Assembly: GCA_032433765.1 (NCBI GenBank)
Contig: JAVIAB010000025.1
Coordinates: forward strand, 36,540,782-36,604,781
Origin: Megaustenia siamemsis
Lineage: Eukaryota; Mollusca; Gastropoda; Stylommatophora; Ariophantidae
Reading direction: 5' to 3'
DNA: 64,000 bases
Below are positions 32,694 through 44,084 of the stretch, piece after piece. The notes under the pieces were generated by a model, which made no database searches, had not been told where the DNA came from, and worked only from the letters and a program-made list of their open reading frames with translations. Numbering within the stretch: the first letter of the stretch is position 1; each line of letters begins with the position of its first letter. A program made the position numbers and the translations under genes.

Positions 32694-35243
32694 CATAAGT
32701 TATACTTGTATATACATTTGTTAGGAACAGATACAAGTATAACTTATGGAGAGATTTGTTAAGGGTAGATACAAGTATAACTTATGGAGAGATTTGTTAG
32801 GGACAGATACAAGTATAACTTATGGAGAGATTTGTTAGGGACAGATACATGTATAACTTATTGAGAGATTTGTTAGGGACAGATACAAGTATAACTTATG
32901 TAGAGATTTGTTAGGGGTAGATACAAGTATAACTTATGTAGAGATTTGTTAGTGGCAGATACAAGTATAACTTATGTAGAGATTTGTTAGGGACAGATAC
33001 AAGTATAACTTATGGAGAGATTTGTTAGGGACAGATACAAGTATAACTTATGTAGAGATTTGTTAGGGACAGATACAAGTATAACTTATGGAGAGATTTG
33101 TTAGGGACAGATACAAGTATAACTTATGTAGAGATTTGTTAGTGGCAGATACAAGTATAACTTATGTAGAGATTTGTTAGGGACAGATACAAGTATAACT
33201 TATGGAGAGATTTGTTAGGGACAGATACAAGTATAACTTATGTAGAGATTTGTTAGGGACAGATACAAGTATAACTTATGGAGTGATTTGTTAGGGGTAG
33301 ATGATACAAGTATAACTTATGTAGAGATTTGTTAGGGGTAGATACAAGTATAATTTATGGAGAGATTTGTTAGGGACAGATACAAGTATAACTTATGGAG
33401 AGATTTGTTAGGGACAGATACAAGCATAACTTATGTAGAGATTTGTTAGTGGCAGATACAAGTATAACTTATGTAGAGATTTGTTAGGGACAGATACAAG
33501 TATAACTTATGTAGATATTTGTTAGGGACAGATACAAGTATAACTTATGTAGAGATTTGTTAGGGACAGATACAAGTATAACTTATGTAGATATTTGTTA
33601 GGGACAGATACAAGTATAACTTATGGGGAGATTTGTTAGGGACAGATACAAGTATAACTTATGTAGAGATTTGTTAGGGACAGATACAAGTATAACTTAT
33701 GGAGAGATTTGTTAGGGACAGATACAAGTATAACTTATGGGGAGATTTGTTAGCGACAGATACAAGTATAACGCATGTAGAGATTTGTTAGGGACAGATA
33801 CAAGTATAACTTATGGAGAGATTTGTTAGGGACAGATACAAGTATAACTTATGTAGAGATTTGTTATGGGTAGATACAAGTATAACTTATGTAGAGATTT
33901 GGTAGTAGTAGATACAAGCATAACTTATGTAGAGATTTGTTAGGGACAGATAAAAGTATAACTTATGTAGAGATTTGTTAGGGACAGATACAAGTATAAC
34001 TTATGTAGAGATTTGTTAGGGACAGATACAAGTATAACTTATGGAGAGATTTGTTAGGGACAGATACAAGTATAACTTATGTAGAGATTTGTTAGGGACA
34101 GATACAAGTATAACTTATGGAGAGATTTGTTAGGGACAGATACAAGTATAACTTATGTAGAGATTTGTTAGGGACAGATACAAGTATAACTTATGTAGAG
34201 ATTTGTTAGGGACAGATACAAGTATAACTTATGTAGAGATTTGTTAGGGACAGATACAAGTATAACTTATGTAGAGATTTGTTAGGGACAGATACAAGTA
34301 TAACTTATGTAGAGATTTGTTAGGGGTAGATACAAGTATAACTTATGTAGAGATTTGTTAGGGACAGATACAAGTATAACTTATGTAGAGATTTGTTAGG
34401 GACAGATACAAGTATAACTTATGTAGAGATTTGTTAGGGACAGATACAAGTATAACTTATGTAGAGATTTATTAGGGACAGATACAAGTATAACTTATGT
34501 AGAGATTTGTTAGGGACAGATACAAGTATAACTTATGTAGAGATTTGTTAGGGACAGATACAAGTATAACTTATGTAGATATTTGTTAGGGACAGATACA
34601 AGTATTACTTATGTAGAGATTTATTAGGGACAGATACAAGTATAAGTTATGTAGAGATTTGTTAGGGACAGATACAAGTATAACTTATGTAGAGATTTGT
34701 TAGGGACAGATACAAGTATTACTTATGTAGAGATTTGTTAGGGACAGATACAAGTATAACTTATGTAGAGATTTGTTAGGGACAGATACAAGTATAACTT
34801 ATGTAGAGATTTGTTAGGGACAGATACAAGTATAACTTATGTAGAGATTTATTAGGGACAGATACAAGTATAACTTATGTAGAGATTTGTTAGGGACAGA
34901 TACAAGTATAACTTATGTAGAGATTTGTTAGGGACAGATACAAGTATTACTTATGTAGAGATTTATTAGGGACAGATACAAGTATAACTTATGTAGAGAT
35001 TTGTTAGGGACAGATACACGTATTACTTATGTAGAGATTTGTTAGGGACAGATACAAGTATAACTTATGTAGAGATTTATTAGGGACAGATACAAGTATT
35101 ACTTATGTAGAGATTTGTTAGGGACAGATACAAGTATTACTTATGTAGAGATTTGTTAGGGACAGATACAAGTATAACTTATGTAGAGATTTGTTAGGGA
35201 CAGATACAAGTATAACTTATGGGGAGATCTGTTAGGGGCAGAT
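32694..35243. repeat. 38-bp minisatellite, about 66 copies (intron 3)
   Basis: Monomer contains AGATTTGTTAGGGACAGAT and ACAAGTATAACTTATGTAG. It opens with an 18-bp inverted repeat (32694-32711 against 32731-32748), so the first unit can fold back. Confidence 0.95.
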
Positions 35244-35375
35244 ACAATTTTTTACATTTGTCTGTCGATGTGTCTGTTTTACATTTTTCTGTCGATGTGT
35301 CTTTTCTACATTTGTCTGTCGATGTGTCTTTTCTACATTTGTCTGTCGATGTGTCTTTTTTACATTTGGCTAACT
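35244..35375. repeat. 27-bp minisatellite, about 5 copies (intron 3)
   Basis: Monomer TACATTTGTCTGTCGATGTG + TCTTTTC. Confidence 0.9.
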
Positions 35376-35467
35376 CTATGTCTTTTTTTTCATTTGTCTA
35401 TCTTAGATGTAATCTTTTCTCTATTTTATTTGATGGTATATTCTCTCAGCGAAGAATTGAGTTGTGA

Positions 35468-35715
35468 GTTTAAATTTTGATTGAAGAAATGATTTGTGAG
35501 TTTGATTTTTGATTGAAGAAATGATTTGTGAGTTTGATTTTTGATTGAAGAAATGATTTGTGAGTTTGATTTTTGATTGAAGAAATGATTTGTGAGTTTG
35601 AATTTTGATTGAAGAAATGATTTGTGAGTTTGATTTTTGATTGAAGAAATGATTTGTGAGTTTGATTTTTCATTGAAGAATTGATTTGTGAGTTTGATTT
35701 TTCATTGAATAATTG
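35468..35715. repeat. 32-bp minisatellite, about 8 copies (intron 3)
   Basis: Monomer GATTGAAGAAATGATTTGTG + AGTTTGATTTTT. It ends about 32 bp before exon 4; the acceptor is not part of the unit. Confidence 0.93.
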
Positions 35716-35747
35716 ATCACATTTAGTTTGATGATTTCCTTCTTCAG

Positions 35748-36221
35748 ATCTGCCGTGCTAGTGACGTGAGGGGCCGTCTCCTCAACGGACGTCGGCCACC
35801 ACAAGGCGACGCGCACGGCTCGACTTCTCCTGACTCTGGCAACATCCGGATGACCGCAATGCTGCTGACGGTATCATTTACGTTTCTGCTAACGACTCTA
35901 CCAATGAACGTCTCCAACATCGTAGCGGACATCTGGATCAACGTCCCGTCGAGCAGCACAAGAACCCTCTCCAAGGGGATCCTCTTTGACACTCTAGCCT
36001 CCCTACTAATGTACCTCAACCACAGCATCAATTTCCTACTCTATTGCGCCACTGGTCGCAAGTTCCGAGAAGTGGCCTCCAGGATGTTTTGGTTCAGCAT
36101 CCGCCCTTGGAAGCGACAGACGTTGGATCACACTCATCACATTTTTTGTTCCAGACAGACTGGAGGACGCTGCGTCGTAGAGACTGGAAGGTCGTGCACC
36201 AGCGCAGAAAGTCGGGTGTGA
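35748..36221 (+). CDS. GPCR exon 4: inner loop 3, TM6, TM7 and C-tail
   Basis: Encodes residues 273-429 and the TGA. The acceptor is CCTTCTTCAG|ATCTGC, phase 0. A basic inner loop (V-R-G-R-L-L-N-G-R-R) precedes TM6, M-L-L-T-V-S-F-T-F-L-L-T-T-L-P-M-N-V with P324. TM7 reads L-L-M-Y-L-N-H-S-I-N-F-L-L-Y-C, where N367-F-L-L-Y371 stands for NPxxY, followed by G-R-K-F-R-E-V (helix 8). The F in place of the TM7 proline is known from invertebrate peptide receptors of this type and is not a defect. The last 40 residues lack familiar motifs; an alternative downstream exon is possible. Confidence 0.9.
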   Translation: MCRASDVRGRLLNGRRPPQGDAHGSTSPDSGNIRMTAMLLTVSFTFLLTTLPMNVSNIVADIWINVPSSSTRTLSKGILFDTLASLLMYLNHSINFLLYCATGRKFREVASRMFWFSIRPWKRQTLDHTHHIFCSRQTGGRCVVETGRSCTSAESRV

Positions 36222-36308
36222 AGCCGTGGATAGCCAGCGAGGAACGGGAGCACAATTTGATGGGAATGGTTGACGAAGTGGCAAATAAAATGACATTTCA
36301 ACGTGTTG

Positions 36309-36945
36309 AAGATGATAAAACATTACAAGCAGAGACATAATATAATAAAAGATGATAACACATTACAAGCAGAGACATAATATAATGAAAGATGATAACA
36401 CATTACAAGCACAGACATAATATAATAAAATATGATAACACATTACAAGCACAGACATAATATAATAAAAGATGATAACACATTACAAGCAGAGACATAA
36501 TATAATAAAAGATGATAACACATTACAAGCAGAGACATATTATAATAAAAGATGATAACACATTACAAGCACAGACATAATATAATAAAATATGATAACA
36601 CATTACAAGCACAGACATAATATAATAAAAGATGATAACACATTACAAGCAGAGACATAATATAATAAAATATGATAACACATTACAAGCAGAGACATAA
36701 TATAATAAAAGATGATAACACATTACAAGCAGAGACATAATATAATAAAAGATGATAACACATTACAAGCAGAGACATATTATAATAAAAGGTGATAACA
36801 CATTACAAGTAGAGACATATTATAATAAAAGATGATAACACATTACAAGCAGAGACATAATATAAGGAAAGATGATAACACATTACAAGCAGAGACATAA
36901 TATAATAAAAGATGATAACACATTACAATCAGAAACATAATATAA
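36309..36945. repeat. 40-bp minisatellite with AATAAA in most units, about 16 copies
   Basis: Monomer GATGATAACACATTACAAGC + AGAGACATAATATAATAAAA. It starts 88 bases after the GPCR stop codon, so it probably lies in the 3' UTR or directly after it. A few units have lost the signal (ATAATGAAAG, ATAAGGAAAG). Confidence 0.93.
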
Positions 36946-37063
36946 TAACCAGGAGCTCCACGTAGGGTGAAACACGTCAAGAATATTACGTTGCAAACAT
37001 TCATGATAGCTCGGAGCGCCACGTAAATGGGGAGACGCAGAAGAACAATAAAACAACACAGAA

Positions 37064-37735
37064 CTGGAGCCGTCAGTCTCCACACACAGAGGAACTTATT
37101 GGAGTCGTCAGTCTCCACACACAGAGGAACTTATTGGAGTCGTCAGTCTCCACACACAGGGGAACTTACTGGAGCCGTCAGTCTCCACACACAGAGGAAC
37201 TTATTGGAGTCGTCAGTCTCCACACACAGGGGAACTTATTGTAGCCGTCAGTCTCCACACACAGAGGAACTTACTGGAGCCGTCAGTCTCCACACACAGG
37301 GGAACTTATTGGAGCCGTCAGTCTCCACACACAGGGGAACTTATTGGAGCCGTCAGTCTCCACACACAGAGGAACTTACTGGAGCCGTCAGTCTCCACAC
37401 ACAGGGGAACTTATTGGAGCCGTCAGTCTCCACACACAGGGGAACTTATTGGAGCCGTCAGTCTCCACACACAGGGGAACTTATTGGAGCCGTCAGTCTC
37501 CACACACAGGGGAACTTATTGGAGCCGTCAGTCTCCACACACAGAGGAACTTACTGGAGCCGTCAGTCTCCACACACAGGGGAACTTATTGGAGCCGTCA
37601 GTCTCCACACACAGAGGAACTTACTGGAGCCGTCAGTCTCCACACACAGAGGAACTTACTGGAGCCGTCAGTCTCCACACACATGGGAACTTATTGGAGC
37701 CGTCAGTCTCCACACACAGAGGAACTTACTGGGGA
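37064..37735. repeat. 35-bp minisatellite, about 19 copies
   Basis: Monomer GAGCCGTCAGTCTCCACACA + CAGGGGAACTTATTG. All plus-strand frames are open because no stop occurs in the unit. Confidence 0.95.
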
Positions 37736-37807
37736 GCAGATCTCAGCGCTTATAGACATCTCTGATGTGCAATGAAGATGATCCGTCCACTAAACAAAAC
37801 AACTTAT

Positions 37808-38915
37808 CTGCTAGCACAGCTGGTAACAATATGCTAGCACAGCTGGTAACAATTCTGCTATCACAGCTGGTAACAATTCTGCTATCACAGCTGGTAACAA
37901 TTCTGCTATCACAGCTGGTAACAATTCTGCTATCACAGATGGTAACAATTCTGCTATCACAGCTGGTAACAGTTCTGCTAGCACAGCTGGTAACAATCTG
38001 CTAGCACAGCTGGTAACAATTCTGCTATCACAGCTGGTAACAATTCTGCTATCACAGCTGGTAACAATTCTGCTATCACAGATGGTAACAATTCTGCTAT
38101 CACAGCTGGTAACAAATCTGCTAGCACAGCTGGTAACAATTCTGCTAGCACAGCAGGTAACACTTCTGCTAGCACAGCTGGTAACAATCTGCTAGCACAG
38201 CTGGTAACAATTCTGCTAGCACAGCTGGTAACAATCTGCTAGCATAGCTGGTAACAATTCTGCTAGGACAGCTGGTAACATTTGTGCTAGCACATCTGGT
38301 AACAATATGCCAGCACAATTGGTAACAATTCTGCTAGCACAGCTGGTAAAAATTCTTCTTGCACAGCTGGTAACAATTCTGCTAGCACAGCTGGTAACAA
38401 TTCTGCTAGCAAAGCTGGTAACAATTCTGCAAGCAAAGCTGGTAACAATTCTGCTAGCACAGCTGGTAACAATTCTGCTAGCAAAGCTGGTAACAATTCT
38501 GCTAGCACAGCTGGTAACAATTCTGCTATCACAGCTGATAACAAATCTGCTAGCACAGCTGGTAACAATTCTGCTAGCACAGCTGGTAACAATTCGGCTA
38601 TCAAAGATTGTAACAATTCTGCAAGCAAAGCTGGTAACAATTCTGCTAGCACAGCTGGTAACAATTCTGCTAGCACAGCTGGTAACAATTCTGCTAGCAA
38701 AGCTGGTAACAATTCTGCTAGCACAGCTGGTAAAATTCTCCTAGCATAGCTGGTAACAATTCTGCTAGCCCAGCTGGTAACAATTCTTCTAGCACAGCTG
38801 GTAACAATTCTGATAGAACAGCTGTTAACAATTCTGCTAGCACATCTGGTAACAATCTGCTAGCATAGCTGGTAACAATTCTGCTAGCAAAGCTGGTAAC
38901 AATTCACTAGCACAA
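37808..38915. repeat. 24-bp minisatellite, about 46 copies
   Basis: Monomer GGTAACAATTCTGCTAGCAC + AGCT, with TATCAC and AGCAAAG variants and 23-base units. Confidence 0.95.
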
Positions 38916-38977
38916 CCAACTGCTATCTTGGACGTCCATATTTGCTAACAAGAGCCTCCCCCACTAGTAAAAATAAC

Positions 38978-41012
38978 CACACCCTCTTACAAAGACAACC
39001 ACATCCTGTAACAAAGACAACCACATCATGTAACAAAGACAACCACATCATGTAACAAAGACAACCACATCATGTAACAAAGACAACCACATCCTATAAC
39101 AAAGACAACCACATCATGTAACAAAGACAGCCACATCCTGTAACAAAGACAACATCATGTAACAAAGACAACCACATCATGTAACAAAGACAACCACACC
39201 CTGTAACAAAGACAACCACATCCTATAACAAAGACAACCACATCATATAACAAAGACAACCATATCCTGTAAGAAAGACAACCACATAATGTAACAAAGA
39301 CAACCACATCATGTAACATAGACAACCACATCATGTAACAAAGACAACCATATAATGTAACAAAGACCATCACATCATGTAACAAAGACAACCACATCAT
39401 ATAACAAAGAAAACCACATCCTGTAACAAAGACAAACACATCATGTAACAAAGACAACTACATCATGTACCAAAGACAATCACATCCTGTAACAAAGACA
39501 ACCACATCCTGTAACAAAGACAACCACTTCATGTAACAAAGACAACCACATCATGTAACAAAGACAACCACATCATGTAACAAAGACAACTACATCATGT
39601 AACAATGACAACCACATCATATAACAAAGAAAACCACATCCTGTAACAAAGACAAACACATCATGTAACAAAGACAACTACATCATGTACCAAAGAAAAC
39701 CACATCCTGTAACAAAGACAACCACATCATGTAACAAAGACAACCACATCATGTAACAAAGACAACCACTTCATGTAACAAAGACAGCCACATCCTGTAA
39801 CAAAGACAACATCATGTAACAAAGACAACCACTTCATGTAACAAAGACAACATCATGTAACAAAGACAACCACATCATGTAACAAAGACAACCACATCAT
39901 GTAACAAAGACAACCACTTCATGTAACAAAGACAACATCATGTAACAAAGACAACCACATCATGTAACAAAGACAACCACTTCATGTAACAAAGACAACA
40001 TCATGTAACAAAGACAACCACATCATGTAACAAAGACAACCACTTCATGTAACAAAGACAACATCGTGTAACAAAGACAACCACATCATGTAACAAAGAC
40101 AACCACATCATGTAACAAAGACAACCACATCATGTAACAAAGACAACCACTTCATGTAACAAAGACAACATCATTTAACAAAGACAACCACATCATGTAA
40201 CAAAGACAACCACATTATGTAACAAAGACAACCACTTCATGTAACAAAGACAACCACTTCATGTAACAAAGACAACATCATGTAACAAAGACAACCACAT
40301 CATGTAACAAAGACAACCACATCCTGTAACAAAGACAACATCATGTAACAAAGACAGCCACATCATGTAACAAAGACAACCACATCATGTAACAAAGACA
40401 ACCACATCATGTAACAAAGACAACCACATCATGTAACAAAGACAACCACATCATGTAACAATGACAACCACATTATGTAACAAAGACAACCACATCATGT
40501 AACAAAGACAACCACATCATGTAACAAAGACAACCACATCATGTAACAAAGACAACATCATGTAACAAAGACAACATCATGTAACAAAGACAACCACATC
40601 ATGTAACAAAGACAGCCACATCATGTAACAAAGACAACCACATCATGTAACAAAGACAACCACATCATGTAACAAAGACAACCACATCATGTAACAAAGA
40701 CAACCACATCATGTAACAAAGACAACATCATGTAACAAAGACAACTACATCATGTAACAAAGACAACCACATCATGTAACAAAGACAACCACATCATGTA
40801 ACAAAGACAACTACATCATGTAACAAAGACAACCACATCATGTAACAAAGACAACCACATCATGTAACAAAGACAGCCACATCATGTAACAAAGACAACC
40901 ACTTCATGTAACAAAGACAACCACATTATGTAACAAAGACAACCACATTATGTAACAAAGACAACCACATCATGTAACAAAGACAACCACATCATGTAAC
41001 AAAGACAACCAC
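38978..41012. repeat. 22-bp minisatellite, about 93 copies
   Basis: Monomer ACAAAGACAACCACATCATG + TA. Shortened units lacking CCACA (AGACAACATCATG) are scattered through it. Confidence 0.95.
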
Positions 41013-41219
41013 AATGTTTTGTGAGAACAACGAGTAGACCAAAATAGTCAGAAAACTCTACCTAAACGTTGAAACTCTCGACAACAACAATTATGAGAGT
41101 ACTTCTGAACTCGGTGAATATGTGCCAGTATGGCGGGGGACACCTGAGCACACTGTTGGCAGTGTGAACATTTGGAAAAAGTGATATTCATGCAAAACTT
41201 GATAGAGGTATAAAGCTGG

Positions 41220-41735
41220 TGAACACAAACAAACACACAAACACACACACAAAACAAACACACAAACACACACACAAAACAAACACACAAACAAAACAAA
41301 CAAACACACAAACAACCAAACAAACACACAAACAAAACAAACAAACAAACACACAAACAAAACAAACACATACACAAACAAAACAAACACACAAACAAAA
41401 CAAACACAAACAAAACAAACACACAAACAAAACAAACACAAATAAAACAAACACAGAAACAAAACAAACAAACACACAAATAAAACAAACACACACAAAC
41501 AAAACAAACACACAAACAAAACAAACAAACACACAAACAAAACAAACACATACACAAACAAACACACAAACAAAACAATCACACAAGCAAAACAAACAAA
41601 CAAACACACAAACAAAACAAACACACAAACAAAACAAACACACAAACAAAACAAACACACAAGCAAAACATACACACAAACAAAACAAACAAACACACAA
41701 ACAAAAAAACAAACAAACAAACAAAACAAACACAT
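41220..41735. repeat. (AAAC/CA)-rich low-complexity tract
   Basis: Mixture of ACACAAACAAAACAAAC words without a fixed period. The Cys/Val/Phe-rich minus-strand frames are artefacts. Confidence 0.9.
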
Positions 41736-41744
41736 ACATATACG

Positions 41745-42062
41745 CACTCGGGAGTCAGGTTAGTCTCGAGGCAAGTCGCTGGTCTCGAGACAGAGAGGTT
41801 GTGAGTTCAAATCCCTGTTGCCCCAGTTGTACTTTTTATTTATGATTTCTCTCTGCGGCAATCACCCCTGGTCTCAGCAGCGAGGCCCGGCTTGAAACGT
41901 CAATTACTCATCGACGGAAAAAATATGAGTACCTCCGAAGACGGAGTTATCTGCCTGCGCGGCGAGGGATCTCTGTGCACACGGCTGCCACGGAAAAGCG
42001 GATTAACAAGCAAAACTAAGCTCCTGGTCCCTAGGCACTTAGCCAGAGGTGAGAACTGGTGA
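41745..42062 (+). mobile_element. tRNA-derived SINE, family 1, second copy
   Basis: Longer at its 5' end than the copy at 6484. AAGTCGCTGGTCTCGAGACA and GTGAGTTCAAATCCC (B box) look like a Leu/Ser-type tRNA. The body matches the first copy closely. Confidence 0.72.
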
Positions 42063-42164
42063 ATCAAATAAAGAAAACAATACTAAATCTCACACACTTC
42101 CATAGACACACCTCGTCTCCCAACTTCTATATCAGGTCTGTCTATCACTGAAGTTAAAGAAATA

Positions 42165-43505
42165 AGATCAGTGCTGCGACCCTCGTACAACTCTCGTGCT
42201 AGAATAAGTTCCGTGCTACAACCCTCGTACTGGATCAAGTTCCATGCTACAACCCTCGTGATGGAATAAGTTCCGTGATCCAACCCTCGTACAACCCTCG
42301 TGCTGGAATAAGTTCCGTGCTACAACCCTCGTGATAGAATAAGTTCCGTGATACAACCCTCGTACAACCCTCGTGCTGGAATTAGTTCCGCGATACAACC
42401 CTCGTACAACCCTCGTGCTAGAATAAGTTCCGTGATACAACCCTCGTGCTAGAATAAGTTCCGTGATACAACCCTCGTACAACCCTTGTGCTAGAATAAG
42501 TTCCGTGATACAACCCTCGTACTGGAATAAGTTCCGTGATACAACCCTCGTACAACCCTCGTGTTAGAATAAGTTCCGTGATACAACCCTCGTGCTGGAA
42601 TAAGTTCCGTGATACAACCCTCGTGCTAGAATAAGTTCCGTGATACAACCCTCATACTGGATTAAGTTCCGTGATACAACCCTCGTACAACCCTTGTGCT
42701 AGAATAAGTTCCGTGATACAACCCTCGTGCTAGAATAAGTTCCGTGATACAACCCTCGTACAACCCTTGTGCTAGAATAAGTTCCGTGATACAACCCTCG
42801 TGCTGGAATAAGTTCCGTGATACAACCCTCGTACAACCCTCGTGCTAGAATAAGTTCCGTGATACAACCCTCGTACTGGAATAAGTTCCGTGATACAACC
42901 CTCGTACAACCCTTGTGCTAGAATAAGTTCCGTGATACAACCCTCGTGCTAGAATAAGTTCCGTGATACAACCCTCGTGCTGGAATAAGTTCCGTGATAC
43001 AACCCTCGTACAACCCTCGTGCTGGAATAAGTTCCGTGATACAACCCTCGTGCTAGAATAAGTTCCGTGATACAACCCTCGTACAACCCTCGTGCTAGAA
43101 TAAGTTCCATGATACAACCCTCGTGCTGGAATAAATTCCGTGATACAACCCTCGTGCTGGAATAAGTTCAGTGATACAACCCTCGTACAACCATCGTGCT
43201 GGAATAAGTTCCGTGATACAACCCTCGTGCTGGAATAAGTTCGTGATACAACCCTCGTGCTAGAATAAGTTCCGTGATACAACCCTCGTACAACCCTCGT
43301 GCTAGAATAAGTTCCGTGATACAACCCTCGTGCTAGAATAAGTTCCGTGATACAACCCTCGTGCTAGAATAAGTTCCGTGATACAACCCTCGTGCTGGAA
43401 TAAGTTCCGTGATACAACCCTCGTACAACCCTCGTGCTGAAATAAGTTCCGTGATACAACCCTCGTACTGGAATAAGTTCCGTGATACAACCCTCGTGCT
43501 GGAAT
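42165..43505. repeat. 31-bp minisatellite with a longer variant, about 37 units
   Basis: Monomer CGTGATACAACCCTCGTGCT + AGAATAAGTTC. An inner duplication ACAACCCTCGT makes about a third of the units longer. Confidence 0.94.
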
Positions 43506-44084
43506 GAAATATCCACCGAGACCACCACAACGAAGCACACATCTCCAGCCCACCAGTACCTCTGACGTTGTCCATTCCGATGACAGGTCAATACCTTTGT
43601 CAAGGCTACCGACCCATACACCAACCCGCCCACTTTTTCTCATTTTCAGCATTCCATTTATTATATGACAATATTAAAATATGTGACATCAAGTGCCATC
43701 ACCGCATCGGAAAGTGACCTTAATCGAAGTCCAACAAATGACATATGTCATCGTTATTGGTGACATTCACGGAGAGAACATTGTCGTTACCGCCAGCTTC
43801 TGCTTTCTGCTAGACATATTGTTACCCTGTCACGTGACTTGCTGTTACCCTGTCACGTGACTTGCTGTTATCCTGTCACGTGACTTGCTGTTACCCTGTC
43901 ACTGACTTGTTGCATAAATCACGCGCGCTGTTGAGTCCACGCTTAGCTTGTCAGATAAAAGCTGCTGCGATCTGCTGTTGTCGTTAATGTGTTCTATATT
44001 TGATTGATGTGGCCAATGATGTGATTTGTGGATTGATCACATTTTCATTCGCTGAACAATCATTGAGGACTCATTCCAATCTTT
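43506..44084. other. No gene; short 23-bp repeat inside
   Basis: GTTACCCTGTCACGTGACTT occurs four times at about 43822-43905. The remainder shows no coding signal. Confidence 0.5.

Larger units (their letters stand above)
16723..36221 (+). other. Gene model: class A (rhodopsin-like) peptide-type GPCR, 4 exons
   Basis: The four exons join into 1290 bases, 429 codons plus stop. Splice phases agree at each junction (2, 2, 0) and all introns are GT-AG. Seen in the joined protein: N-glycosylation sequons N12-A-T and N50-D-T; TM1 with G90? N91 of the G-N-V-L-S motif; D120 in TM2; C149 at the top of TM3; E173-R174-Y175 (DRY variant); C232 in the second outer loop; P258 in TM5; P324 in TM6; N367-F-L-L-Y371 in place of NPxxY. 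This set is known from invertebrate neuropeptide receptors of the FMRFamide-receptor-like kind, so a plasma-membrane peptide receptor signalling through G proteins is likely; the ligand is not determinable. Introns are 2454, 6009 and 9746 bp. A further untranslated or C-terminal exon cannot be excluded. Confidence 0.88.

Noticed and set aside
35766..36221. Exon 4 as a separate single-exon gene starting at 35766
   Set aside because: The start would be GTG inside a loop; the phase-0 acceptor at 35748 and TM6-TM7 content make it the last GPCR exon.
37027..37775. 242-codon plus-strand frame
   Set aside because: 35-bp repeat cycling through three stop-free frames.
41048..41747. Cys/Phe/Val-rich minus-strand frames resembling cysteine-rich secreted proteins
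   Set aside because: They are reverse readings of an ACACAAAC low-complexity tract.
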